This document shows positions 7,188 through 14,942 of a stretch of DNA of 37,778 bases, one piece after another. The number at the start of each line of letters is the position of its first letter. The stretch's first letter is position 1. The translations under genes and the position numbers were made by a program. Origin of the DNA: Anaerovibrio sp. (GTDB lineage Bacteria; Bacillota; Negativicutes; Selenomonadales; Selenomonadaceae); the NCBI RefSeq assembly GCF_024697385.1, contig NZ_JAILFV010000186.1, positions 1 to 37,778 of the forward strand. Direction: 5' to 3'. Under the pieces are notes generated by a model, which saw only the letters and a program-made list of their open reading frames with translations, did no database searches and had not been told where the DNA came from.

Positions 7188-7215
7188 ACTATACCACATT
7201 GAAAATAATTATCAA
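7188..7215 (-). promoter_or_regulatory. promoter with Fur-box-like operator
   Basis: On the minus strand -35 TTGATA (7210-7215) and -10 TATAGT (7188-7193) are 16 bases apart. Positions 7200-7214 read TGATAATTATTTTCA on the minus strand. This is one mismatch from the 7-1-7 Fur palindrome TGATAAT-N-ATTATCA and covers the -35 and spacer. Repression of DUF3793-flavodoxin by an iron-loaded Fur-type regulator is the direct prediction. Confidence 0.65.
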
Positions 7216-7280
7216 TACCATTTGTAAAATATTATTCCCAATCCTTCAAAAGGGCTCCCGCAATTATCTATTGGCAATAG

Positions 7281-7308
7281 AAAACCTGACTGCATAAAAC
7301 AGTCAGGT
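7281..7308 (-). terminator. terminator of the sufCB operon
   Basis: ACCTGACTG (7284-7292) and CAGTCAGGT (7300-7308) form a 9-bp stem. On the minus strand this is followed by TTTCTATT. It lies about 130 bases after the sufB stop; I see no gene in between. Confidence 0.75.
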
Positions 7309-7440
7309 CCCTCTTAATCGCTTCGCATAACCTATCCATTAATTGATATTTTCTTCTTTTTGAAAAAGCCTGTATTAGCCCAACGAACACCAAATTTGCA
7401 TCCCAACAGGTGGGAAAAAGTTCCCGTCAGGCAGCGCTGA

Positions 7441-8361
7441 TCATCTCAGGAAGCCGCCAATAATCTGTTCTTCCGCTTCAGCTTCTGTCAATCCCAACGA
7501 CATCAGTTTGATAAGCTGATCTCCCGCAATTTTACCTATTGCGGCCTCATGAATAAGTGCCGCATCAACATTTTTGGCATCCAGCCTAGGGATGGCAACA
7601 ATATGTGCATTATCCATAATTATGGCATCACATTCTGCATGTCCATTACATATGGTATTGCCCACAATAGCTACCTCAAAAATCTGTTCTGAATCATCCT
7701 TGGCTACAGAACGGGAAATAACATCTGTGCTGGAGCCATCTCCATTCAGTTCAACTGAATATACACTTGTTGCCTTCTGCTGTCCATGAGTCATGAGGCG
7801 TTCATGAACGATCATTGTTGCTCCTGCCGCCAATTCAGCCTTGGTTGTGCGATAGGTATCATCTACACCTTTTATTTGTACCATGTCCATATCCACATAG
7901 CTGTTTTCCTTCTGGTAGACCTCAGTAACCGGGTTTAGTATTCTTTTTCCGGTACCGGTGCCTTCACCATAATGTTTTTCCACATATCTTATTTTGGAAT
8001 TCTTGCCCACGAAGAACCGATGAACACCATCATGCTGGGAATCCTGTGACCCACAATTATTGATACCACACCCGGCTACAATGGTAACATTGCAGTTTTC
8101 ACCAATATAAAAATCGTTATAGACTACTTCCTTGATGCCACTTTCACTGATTACAACAGGGATGTGTACACTCTCATTCTGTGTACCATCCTTGATGTAT
8201 ACATCTATGCCGGGATTATCAGTCTTAGTGACAATATCAATGTTCTCAGTGGTATTACGGGCTGCCTTTTCACCGTTGGCCCTGATATTATAGGCTCCCT
8301 TAGGCATGGAATATAAATCTGCCACTTCTTTCAAAAGCTGTTTCTGTATATTATCTAACAT
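7441..8361 (-). CDS. sufB: SufB/SufD-family Fe-S scaffold protein
   Basis: 306 residues, a short member of the SufB/SufD family with the right-handed beta-helix core (residues about 60-250) and the C-terminal helical segment (AAIGKIAGDQLIKLMSLGLTEAEAEEQI). This segment contacts SufC in the known complexes. It is much shorter than classical SufB (about 460-490) and matches the scaffold of the minimal two-component SufBC (SMS) systems of anaerobes. Cys and His residues such as C101 and C106 (GCGINNCG) could be cluster ligands; that is inference. It starts 12 bases after sufC, with AGGAGG 8 bases upstream. No sufS, sufU or sufA is in the window, so sulfur must come from elsewhere. Confidence 0.85.
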   Translation of the reverse strand: MLDNIQKQLLKEVADLYSMPKGAYNIRANGEKAARNTTENIDIVTKTDNPGIDVYIKDGTQNESVHIPVVISESGIKEVVYNDFYIGENCNVTIVAGCGINNCGSQDSQHDGVHRFFVGKNSKIRYVEKHYGEGTGTGKRILNPVTEVYQKENSYVDMDMVQIKGVDDTYRTTKAELAAGATMIVHERLMTHGQQKATSVYSVELNGDGSSTDVISRSVAKDDSEQIFEVAIVGNTICNGHAECDAIIMDNAHIVAIPRLDAKNVDAALIHEAAIGKIAGDQLIKLMSLGLTEAEAEEQIIGGFLR

Positions 8362-8373
8362 GGTTCATGCCTC

Positions 8374-9105
8374 CTAATTGGAAATCTTGCTACAGGAAAT
8401 ATTAACAGCTGATGCTGTTCCCAGGAGTTCCGGCAATATATCCTCTTTAGAACCATGCTTTGACACCTTGCCATCTTCAATAACAATTATTTCATCAGCA
8501 ATATTTAATATACGCTCCTGATGGGAAATAATAAGAACTGTCCCCTGTACTGTTTTGCGGATATTCTCAAACACCTGGATGAGATTCTGGAAGCTCCATA
8601 TATCTATACCAGCCTCCGGCTCATCAAAAATAGAAAATTTGGTACCCCTTGCCAAAACTGTAGCAATCTCTATGCGCTTCAGCTCACCACCGGACAGGGA
8701 GGAATTAACCTCGCGGTCGATGTATTCCTTGGCGCATAATCCCACCTTTGACAGGTAATCACAAGCCTTATTCACTGATATGTTGGTGCCTGTAGCCAAA
8801 CGCAACAGGTCAAGCACCTTAATTCCCTTGAAATGCACCGGCTGCTGAAAGGCGAAGCTGATTCCCAATTTGGCTCTGTCCGTAATATTAAGCTTGGTAA
8901 TATCCTCGCCATCAAATATCATTGACCCGGATGAAACAGGGCGAACCCCCATTATCAGTTTGGCCAGTGTTGATTTTCCCCCACCATTGGGGCCGGTAAT
9001 AACAATAAATTTTCCATCACCTATACTCAAATCAAGATGGTCAATAATGGTTTTAGTTTCATTATTCTCTTCAACCTGATAGGTGATATCCTTCAGCTCA
9101 AGCAT
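8374..9105 (-). CDS. sufC: SufC-family Fe-S assembly ATPase
   Basis: 243 residues, a soluble ABC ATPase that powers Fe-S cluster assembly on SufB. Visible motifs: Walker A G-P-N-G-G-G-K-S (38-45), Q-loop FAFQQP (85-90), signature L-S-G-G-E (137-141), Walker B FSIFDEPEAG (157-166) and the switch His in IISHQE. The D-E-P-E-A-G-I-D form of the Walker B/D-loop is characteristic of SufC. The start at 9105 follows AGAGGAGAAG. A 5' extension to 9135 in the same frame is not supported. It is the first gene of the sufCB pair. A TATAAT with a TGG extension lies on the minus strand about 155 bases upstream, giving a long leader. Confidence 0.92.
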   Translation of the reverse strand: MLELKDITYQVEENNETKTIIDHLDLSIGDGKFIVITGPNGGGKSTLAKLIMGVRPVSSGSMIFDGEDITKLNITDRAKLGISFAFQQPVHFKGIKVLDLLRLATGTNISVNKACDYLSKVGLCAKEYIDREVNSSLSGGELKRIEIATVLARGTKFSIFDEPEAGIDIWSFQNLIQVFENIRKTVQGTVLIISHQERILNIADEIIVIEDGKVSKHGSKEDILPELLGTASAVNISCSKISN

Positions 9106-9307
9106 AATCTTCTCCTCTATCAATACAATACACACAATCTGTTAACTCAGGATATTTGAACACCAATGACGGGAGCAGCTGATGGCAATGGCTTTTATCC
9201 GGCAAACACTGCCCCCTGCCATAATCAGTCTACAACCATTTTTAACATATCCAGTTTAAATATTATACCACACATCCTGACTACATCTCCACCCTATTGG
9301 AGCAGGG

Positions 9308-9364
9308 AAAAAATAAGGCTCCCCGACCACAAGCACAATAGTATGCCTGATGAACGGAGAGCCT
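9308..9364 (-). terminator. terminator of purA
   Basis: On the minus strand AGGCTCTCCG (9355-9364) pairs with CGGGGAGCCT (9316-9325), allowing one G-U pair, and is followed by TATTTTTT. The loop is large (29 bases). It lies just past the purA stop. Confidence 0.75.
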
Positions 9365-9380
9365 ATCACCCTGTCCCTAT

Positions 9381-10667
9381 TTAAAACAGGTCATTTGCCA
9401 TAATTATTGTCTGATCACGGTTTGGTCCAACTGAAACGATTCCCAATTTAATTTCGGCAACCTCTGCCAGGCGCTCCAGGTAAATACGGGCCTTTTCCGG
9501 TAAGTCCTCATATTTGCGGATGCCACTGATGTCTGTCATCCAGCCTTCAAAGGTCTCATATACCGGCTCTACTTCGCCTAAAATCCTCAGAGAGGCAGGA
9601 ATCTCATTCAGGAGCTTGCCATTATGCTTATAGCCCACACACATTTTAATTTCCGGCAGATTGTCCAAGATATCCAGACGAGTAATGGCCATATAATCAA
9701 TACCGGAAAGCAGTCCCGCATAACGGACAACACAGGCATCCAGCCAGCCGGTACGCCGAGGGCGTCCGGTTACTGTTCCATATTCATGCCCGGCCTCACG
9801 GATTTTATCACCAATAGCATTTAGCTGTTCTGTAGGGAATGGCCCTTCACCTACACGGGTGCAATATGCTTTCACAACTCCAACAACCTTGTCTATATCC
9901 CTTGGAGCCACACCTGCACCTACACAAACTCCTCCTGATACAGGATGCGATGCAGTGACATATGGATAGGTACCGTAATCTATATCCAGCATGGTAGCCT
10001 GAGCACCTTCAAACAGCACTTTTTTGCCGGCCTTCAGCTCATCATGCAGCAGGGCAATAGTATCACAGACATATGGTCTGAGTCTGTCTGCATAGCCTTC
10101 GTACTCTGCCAGAATAGACTCATAATCCATTGGCTCCTTGCCATACATACCCACAATCTGCTTGTTTTTTATTTCCAGATTTTCCTTAAGGCGCTTAGGG
10201 AATTCTTCCTTGTCAATAAAATCGCATACTCTTATACCTATACGGTCATCACGGTCGACATAGCATGGACCAATACCATTTTTGGTAGTACCTACCTTGT
10301 TGGCTCCCTTAAGCTCCTCAAGATAACTGTCCATTTCACAATGATAAGGAAGTACAACATGGGCACGGTTACTGATACGGATACCACTGACATCTATCCC
10401 TTTTTCAATCATGCCATCCATTTCCTGAAGCATAACTTTTGGATTAAAGGCTACACCATTGCCGATAACATTCAATGTTCCCTTAAAAAGAATTCCTGAA
10501 GGCATCAACCGCAGCTTATATTCTACTCCATCTACAGATACAGTATGGCCTGCATTGCTTCCGCCCTGTGAGCGAACCACCGTTTCAGCACGCTGTGCCA
10601 AATAATCTACAATTTTTCCCTTGCCTTCGTCACCCCATTGGGTTCCTAGTACTACTACTGAAGCCAT
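9381..10667 (-). CDS. purA: adenylosuccinate synthetase
   Basis: 428 residues. It joins IMP and aspartate with GTP to form adenylosuccinate, the first step from IMP to AMP. The GTP-binding G-D-E-G-K-G-K is at residues 12-18. The catalytic Asp13 and His41 (GHT) and the signature GTTKNGIGPCY are present. The C-terminal R-N-D-Q-type GPNRDQTI closes the GTP site. Length is as in other bacteria. The start at 10667 is chosen because GGGGAGAG lies 8 bases upstream and the protein then begins MASVVVLGTQWGDEG. The purB gene for the next step lies directly upstream on the same strand but has its own terminator, so the two are probably separate transcripts. Confidence 0.97.
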   Translation of the reverse strand: MASVVVLGTQWGDEGKGKIVDYLAQRAETVVRSQGGSNAGHTVSVDGVEYKLRLMPSGILFKGTLNVIGNGVAFNPKVMLQEMDGMIEKGIDVSGIRISNRAHVVLPYHCEMDSYLEELKGANKVGTTKNGIGPCYVDRDDRIGIRVCDFIDKEEFPKRLKENLEIKNKQIVGMYGKEPMDYESILAEYEGYADRLRPYVCDTIALLHDELKAGKKVLFEGAQATMLDIDYGTYPYVTASHPVSGGVCVGAGVAPRDIDKVVGVVKAYCTRVGEGPFPTEQLNAIGDKIREAGHEYGTVTGRPRRTGWLDACVVRYAGLLSGIDYMAITRLDILDNLPEIKMCVGYKHNGKLLNEIPASLRILGEVEPVYETFEGWMTDISGIRKYEDLPEKARIYLERLAEVAEIKLGIVSVGPNRDQTIIMANDLF

Positions 10668-10790
10668 AAAGGTCTCTCCCCTCATTCGGTATCTAATCAG
10701 TTTATTTATCCGATATTAACAGGTAACATATCCCTCCCCAATGTCAGGTAAATGATACCCAATAAATAGTGGATAAAGCCGACTGGTCCC

Positions 10791-10815
10791 CAGTGGAAAC
10801 ATGTGCCTCCCACTG
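10791..10815. repeat. small inverted repeat upstream of purA
   Basis: CAGTGG (10791-10796) and CCACTG (10810-10815) flank 13 bases in the purB-purA intergenic stretch. It could be a leader hairpin of purA or an operator half-site pair. I see no clear -35/-10 pair nearby. Confidence 0.3.
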
Positions 10816-10831
10816 AAGCAGTCCCATTTAT

Positions 10832-10862
10832 CAAAAACGATAGGGCCGCAAAGCGGCCCCCT
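10832..10862 (-). terminator. terminator of purB
   Basis: GGGCCGC (10843-10849), loop of three A, GCGGCCC (10853-10859). On the minus strand the stem is followed by TATCGTTTTTG. It lies 12 bases after the purB stop. Confidence 0.85.
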
Positions 10863-10873
10863 GAAATTGTATC

Positions 10874-12166
10874 TTAAAGTCCAAAACGCGCCATAATCAT
10901 GTCAACATGACGGAGGAAATAATCAACCTTGAAGCATTCGTCAATTTCTTCCTGGGACAAATACCTCACAATATCCTCATCCTTGCTGATATTGGTCTTG
11001 AAGTCTTCCTTCTCCAGCCATCTCTTCATGGCATTACGCTGCACCCATTTGTAAGCATCCTCACGAAGTACACCCTTGCTTACCAAGGCAATGAGAATAC
11101 GCTGACTGAATATGAGTCCACCGGTTTTGTTGAGATTTTCTATCATCGCATCAGGATATACCAAAAGCTTATCAATGATATTGGTAAACTTCTTGATGCA
11201 GTAATCCACATTGATTGTAGAATCAGGCAATATTACACGCTCTACTGATGAATGGGAAATATCCCTCTCATGCCACAAGGAAACATTCTCCATGGCAGCC
11301 ACAGCATTACCACGGACAAGTCTGGCCATACCGGCAATACGCTCACAAGTAATAGGATTACGCTTATGTGGCATGGCAGATGACCCCTTCTGCCCAGGGC
11401 TGAAATACTCTTCGGCCTCCCTGATATCTGTACGCTGCAAATTCCTTATCTCAGTGGCAAACTTTTCAAAGGAACTTGCTACAATGGCCAATGTGGTCAT
11501 ATATTCAGCATGACGATCACGCTGAATAACCTGAGTAGCCAACGGTGCAGGAGTAATCCCCAGTTTCTTGCATACCAGCTCCTCGATTTTAGGATTGATA
11601 TTGGAATAGGTCCCTACAGCACCTGACAGTTTTCCGACTGCCACTATCTTTTTTGCATGCTCAACGCGCTCAATATTGCGGTCGACCTCGTTCATCCAAA
11701 GCGCCAGCTTAAGGCCAAAGGTCATTGGCTCTGCATGTATACCATGGGTACGCCCGATACATACCGTATGCTTGAATTCCTTTGCCCGACGCATTAATAC
11801 TTCACGGAATTTCTTTAGATCATCAATAATCAGCTCTGCAGATTTTTTCATCATTATTCCCAGAGCAGTATCCTTGACATCACTGGAGGTAAGTCCTTTA
11901 TGAATATATTTGGAATCATCTCCCACATATTCTGCCACATTGGTCAGAAATGCAATAATATCATGATTGGTTTCCTTCTCAATTTCCTTGACACGATCCA
12001 GGTCAAAATGAGCCTTTTCGCGGATATTGACAGCAGCCTCCTTTGGAATTTCTCCCAATTCAGCCATAGCCTCACATGCAGCGATTTCCACATCCAGCAT
12101 TACTTCAAATTCATGCTGTAATGTCCAAATATTTCCCATCTCCGGATTTGTATACCGTTCGATCAT
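10874..12166 (-). CDS. purB: adenylosuccinate lyase
   Basis: 430 residues of the fumarase/aspartase superfamily. It cleaves SAICAR and adenylosuccinate, releasing fumarate, and so acts twice in purine synthesis. The superfamily signature G-S-S-A-M-P-H-K-R-N-P is at residues 261-271. The catalytic histidine region G-R-T-H-G-I-H-A-E-P is at 138-147 and the substrate-binding TSSDVKDT at 93-100. The start is supported by AAGGAGG 11 bases upstream. A good promoter lies at 12281-12310, giving a leader of about 110 bases without a recognisable riboswitch. It lies directly upstream of purA. Confidence 0.97.
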   Translation of the reverse strand: MIERYTNPEMGNIWTLQHEFEVMLDVEIAACEAMAELGEIPKEAAVNIREKAHFDLDRVKEIEKETNHDIIAFLTNVAEYVGDDSKYIHKGLTSSDVKDTALGIMMKKSAELIIDDLKKFREVLMRRAKEFKHTVCIGRTHGIHAEPMTFGLKLALWMNEVDRNIERVEHAKKIVAVGKLSGAVGTYSNINPKIEELVCKKLGITPAPLATQVIQRDRHAEYMTTLAIVASSFEKFATEIRNLQRTDIREAEEYFSPGQKGSSAMPHKRNPITCERIAGMARLVRGNAVAAMENVSLWHERDISHSSVERVILPDSTINVDYCIKKFTNIIDKLLVYPDAMIENLNKTGGLIFSQRILIALVSKGVLREDAYKWVQRNAMKRWLEKEDFKTNISKDEDIVRYLSQEEIDECFKVDYFLRHVDMIMARFGL

Positions 12167-12280
12167 TGATGCACATCCTCCTTATTTAGAAAACAGGTTT
12201 TTCCCTACAACCACTTCCGGCCGTATCACTGAAAACCCGACCTCAGAATAACAACATCTACACATTGTCACCCAAAGAAT

Positions 12281-12310
12281 ATCATAGCATTTGCCCCAAA
12301 AGACTGTCAA
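12281..12310 (-). promoter_or_regulatory. promoter of purB
   Basis: On the minus strand -35 TTGACA (12305-12310, perfect) and -10 TATGAT (12281-12286) are 18 bases apart. The predicted leader is about 110 bases and contains no PurR-box or purine-riboswitch core that I can recognise. Confidence 0.7.
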
Positions 12311-12357
12311 ACTATTCCTGTATGTATACAAAAAGCAATACCGGGAGTATCTCCCCC

Positions 12358-12939
12358 TTATTTAATGCCATGCGCGGTTATTATGGTATAACTGCCGGCA
12401 TTGACTGTTATGACACAGGCATCCGTCTTAACATACCAATTTTTCCCCTTTCTGGTGATGGCCGCCATCGGGTTTGTAATCTCCTCCCTGCACCAGGCAA
12501 CAATATCATCACATTCCAGATTCATATTTCTCTTGATTCGTTCCATCCCAAGCAAGGTAGTATGAAGTCTGTCAACATTACTAAGCAGTTCCCGGCCAAT
12601 GTCCCCTGCAGAATTATTCTGCCCCTGACTACGGTCTTGACCTATGGCTTCCAAAAGAAAACTCACCGGGCGAAAGCCATCATTACATGAAATCATGGCC
12701 GAACAGGGATTTTTCATCCAACCATCAAAAAAATTCCCCTTCCCCCTGGCCAGCTCCAGGACAAATGGTTTCATTGTTTCCCAGGCACTTGCACATAATC
12801 CATCAGGAGGTTTGCCCTCATTGACGAAAAAAACATCGCCTACCTTGATATCACAAGGATTCTCCATAAAATTCTCGTACTTTTCCATTAAATCCGGATA
12901 GACCGCTCTTTTCATTGCAGTTATACGAACCTTCTTCAT
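12358..12939 (-). CDS. TIGR04076-DUF3781 fusion protein
   Basis: 193 residues, function unknown. Residues 1-100 match the TIGR04076 family: MKKVRIT start, G-D-V-F-F-V, the SAWETMKPFVLELARGG-like helix and the C-N-D-G-F-R-P-V motif. Residues 117-193 match DUF3781: D-R-L-H-T-T-x-x-G-x-E-R-I-K-R-N, D-D-I-V-A-W-C, R-K-G-K-N-W-Y-V and the end I-T-V-N-A-x-S-Y-T-I-I-T-A-H. A glutamine/asparagine-rich linker (101-113) joins them. Each family is usually a separate small protein, so this is a natural fusion. It begins 45 bases after the phosphomannomutase gene on the same strand, with GGGGG as ribosome binding site, and is probably co-transcribed with it. Confidence 0.7.
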   Translation of the reverse strand: MKKVRITAMKRAVYPDLMEKYENFMENPCDIKVGDVFFVNEGKPPDGLCASAWETMKPFVLELARGKGNFFDGWMKNPCSAMISCNDGFRPVSFLLEAIGQDRSQGQNNSAGDIGRELLSNVDRLHTTLLGMERIKRNMNLECDDIVAWCREEITNPMAAITRKGKNWYVKTDACVITVNAGSYTIITAHGIK

Positions 12940-12984
12940 TCAATACCCCCGAAAAATACTAAGGTGATGTAATTACAGAGAGAT

Positions 12985-14496
12985 TTAATCCATTACACTT
13001 ATATCCAGATGCTCAAATCCGGCTACAAGCTCTTTGGCAATCTCAGTGAGCCTCTCACAATCGCCAGGATTTCGGCCTTCTATGTTCATGGGCATATTAG
13101 GATCATGCAATGAAAGTCTCAGCAGGACCCAGCCCTTATCCGGAAATACCAGTCTGATACCTTCAAAAGATGGCTCGGCCAGTTTTATACCCTTATCAAC
13201 AGCCCGCTGTCTGAATTTATCCAGCACCTGGGCTCCATAAGCCTTAAAATCTTCAACGCCCCGAATATATAACCTATACTCCCTGGCCTCGGCCGGATAA
13301 CCCAAATCCCTGATAAGCTCTGCCAGGGAATCTCCTGTTTTCATGGCCTTGGCTGCAGCAATAATCAGCTTCACTGCCAAATATGCCCCATCATCCAGAT
13401 AATAATTTTCGCTAAGTGCCCCGTGCCCTGAAGTTTCGATGGCCAGTGGCGAAACCTCCCCACTGTTATTAAGGCGTATACACTCATTAATTACATTTTT
13501 ATAGCCACGCATATATCTATGATGCTTTAGCTTCAGATGCTGTTCCAAAAATATGGTCAGTTCATCGGAAGTAACAGAATCCGTTACGATAGTGCCATTA
13601 GGATACTCCCCTGACAGGATAGCCGCCATCATTGCTATAAGGGCATTTCGGTTAATTTCCTTACCATCTGGCAGGACTGCACTCATACGGTCCACATCCG
13701 TATCAAAAATTATCCCCAGATCAGCCTTGTGCTCCAAAACCGCCTGCTTGATAGAGGCCATTGCATCCTTGTTTTCCGGATTAGGTATATGATTCGGGAA
13801 CCTGCCGTCCGGATCCAGGAAGCAGCTGCCGGTGGTATCGGCGCCCAGGGGCTTTAAGACCTTATCAACAAAAAAACCACCGGCACCATTACCTGCATCA
13901 ACCACAATATGCATCCCCTGCAACGGCTGTTGATAATTATCATCAGCCTTTACCCCACTTCTGATTTTGTCACAAAGATGATCAGAATAAATATCAATGA
14001 GCTTAAGGCTGTCATAATTGACCATCTCAACCTCAGCCGCATCCAAGGTGGCTGCCAGCTTTAACACCTCTGTAATATCGGCTTTCTCCAAGCCGCCATC
14101 CCGGGTAAAGAATTTCAGGCCGTTTCTATTAAAAGGCAGGTGGCTGGCAGTAATCATAATTGCACCATCCATCCTGACTGAATCAAAAACAATTGACATG
14201 AACATGGCCGGTGTAGATGCCATTCCACAGTCAACAGCAGTAGCGCCTTCACCCATAATACCCTTTATAGCCTCGTCTTTCAGAACCTCTGCACTCAGTC
14301 GCGAATCGTGCCCAACAGCTATTTTCATGTTGCCTGATATCTTATTGTATTTTTTTGCCAAAAACACTACAAAAGCTGCAGCTATAACATTCACTGCCTC
14401 AGGTAACAAATTAACCTTTTCTCCCGCCACACCTTCCATGGCAATTCCGCGGACATCACTTCCATTTTGCAGCTTAAGCAAATCACTCTCTTCCAT
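12985..14496 (-). CDS. phosphomannomutase/phosphoglucomutase
   Basis: 503 residues of the alpha-D-phosphohexomutase family, which moves phosphate between C1 and C6 of glucose or mannose for sugar-nucleotide synthesis. The phospho-serine loop T-A-S118-H-L-P is at 116-121. The metal-binding D-T-D-V-D-R is at 265-270 and the sugar-binding E-T-S-G-H-G-A about 350-356. The C-terminal phosphate-binding loop is represented by E-G-R-N-P-G-D. GGGxD-type specificity cannot be judged, so substrate (mannose, glucose or both) is open; ManB/AlgC-type is likely. The Ser loop has S-H-L-P rather than S-H-N-P, a variant seen in some family members. It is the first gene of a likely pair with the fusion gene downstream. 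Confidence 0.88.
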   Translation of the reverse strand: MEESDLLKLQNGSDVRGIAMEGVAGEKVNLLPEAVNVIAAAFVVFLAKKYNKISGNMKIAVGHDSRLSAEVLKDEAIKGIMGEGATAVDCGMASTPAMFMSIVFDSVRMDGAIMITASHLPFNRNGLKFFTRDGGLEKADITEVLKLAATLDAAEVEMVNYDSLKLIDIYSDHLCDKIRSGVKADDNYQQPLQGMHIVVDAGNGAGGFFVDKVLKPLGADTTGSCFLDPDGRFPNHIPNPENKDAMASIKQAVLEHKADLGIIFDTDVDRMSAVLPDGKEINRNALIAMMAAILSGEYPNGTIVTDSVTSDELTIFLEQHLKLKHHRYMRGYKNVINECIRLNNSGEVSPLAIETSGHGALSENYYLDDGAYLAVKLIIAAAKAMKTGDSLAELIRDLGYPAEAREYRLYIRGVEDFKAYGAQVLDKFRQRAVDKGIKLAEPSFEGIRLVFPDKGWVLLRLSLHDPNMPMNIEGRNPGDCERLTEIAKELVAGFEHLDISVMD

Positions 14497-14741
14497 TTTC
14501 GACCCTCCATATGTATATATATTTTTTTATTTTCATCACACCAATCAGGGCATCACCAGTTCATACATATTTCACCTGACAAAAGCCCATATTTAAATTA
14601 TACACAATTTTTCACCTCATAGCATCATCCAAGATTACTAAAAGCTCCAACCCAAACTCATACAACTGCCACAAAAGCCCTAAACAACGGTTCAGGACCA
14701 TAATTTGAACAAATATATAAGATAATGGTATAATGACATAT
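14497..14741. other. divergent intergenic region
   Basis: No gene is visible. On the minus strand a TATAAT (14597-14602) lies about 100 bases before the mutase start but lacks a good -35. The right end is the strong plus-strand promoter of the leader RNA. Confidence 0.4.
14705..14734 (+). promoter_or_regulatory. promoter of the leader RNA and yybS operon
   Basis: -35 TTGAAC (14705-14710) and a perfect -10 TATAAT (14729-14734) are 18 bases apart. Transcription should begin near 14741, immediately before the closing stem of the structured RNA. Confidence 0.7.
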
Positions 14742-14918
14742 TAGTGCGAGGTAATCTCCTGTGTTATGATGCCATTGCTGCATTTTTCCTTAAAGTGAAA
14801 AATCTACCAACCAGCAATTTCTCATGAACACTGGCTTTACGCCGCAACGAGGCAGAGGGCGTTATCGCCATAAGTTATGGCTGGCTTCTTTCATTTAGTC
14901 CCTCATTACCCTCGTTAA
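14742..14918 (+). ncRNA. structured RNA of about 175 nt, candidate 6S RNA
   Basis: The RNA begins at the predicted start site and is closed end to end. CGAGGTAAT (14747-14755) pairs with ATTACCCTCG (14905-14914) with one bulge. Inside lies a large unpaired region on both sides, then GCC/GGC and two arms. One arm is ATTGCTG/CAGCAAT (14774-14780, 14812-14818), enclosing ATTTTTC/GAAAAAT. The other is ACGCC/GGCGT (14839-14862). A closing stem, a wide central bubble and the 5' bubble pattern TGTT-x6-GCCA resemble bacterial 6S RNA. The branched arm is less typical. The alternative is a cis-acting leader of the yybS operon, because no terminator separates it from the yybS start at 14943. Confidence 0.5.
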
Positions 14919-14942
14919 ATGTAATAAGGAGTATCTATAAAT

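Noticed and set aside
9945-10499. 184-codon plus-strand frame inside purA
   Set aside because: It is antisense to a fully conserved enzyme, has no ribosome binding site and resembles no family.
12167-12357. Possible purine riboswitch or T-box before purB
   Set aside because: No purine-riboswitch junction core and no T-box AGGGTGG-type motif; only a promoter and a plain leader are seen.
14819-14881. Reading the leader before yybS as a c-di-AMP (ydaO) or c-di-GMP riboswitch
   Set aside because: The conserved cores of these classes are not found; the end-to-end closing stem fits 6S-like RNA better.
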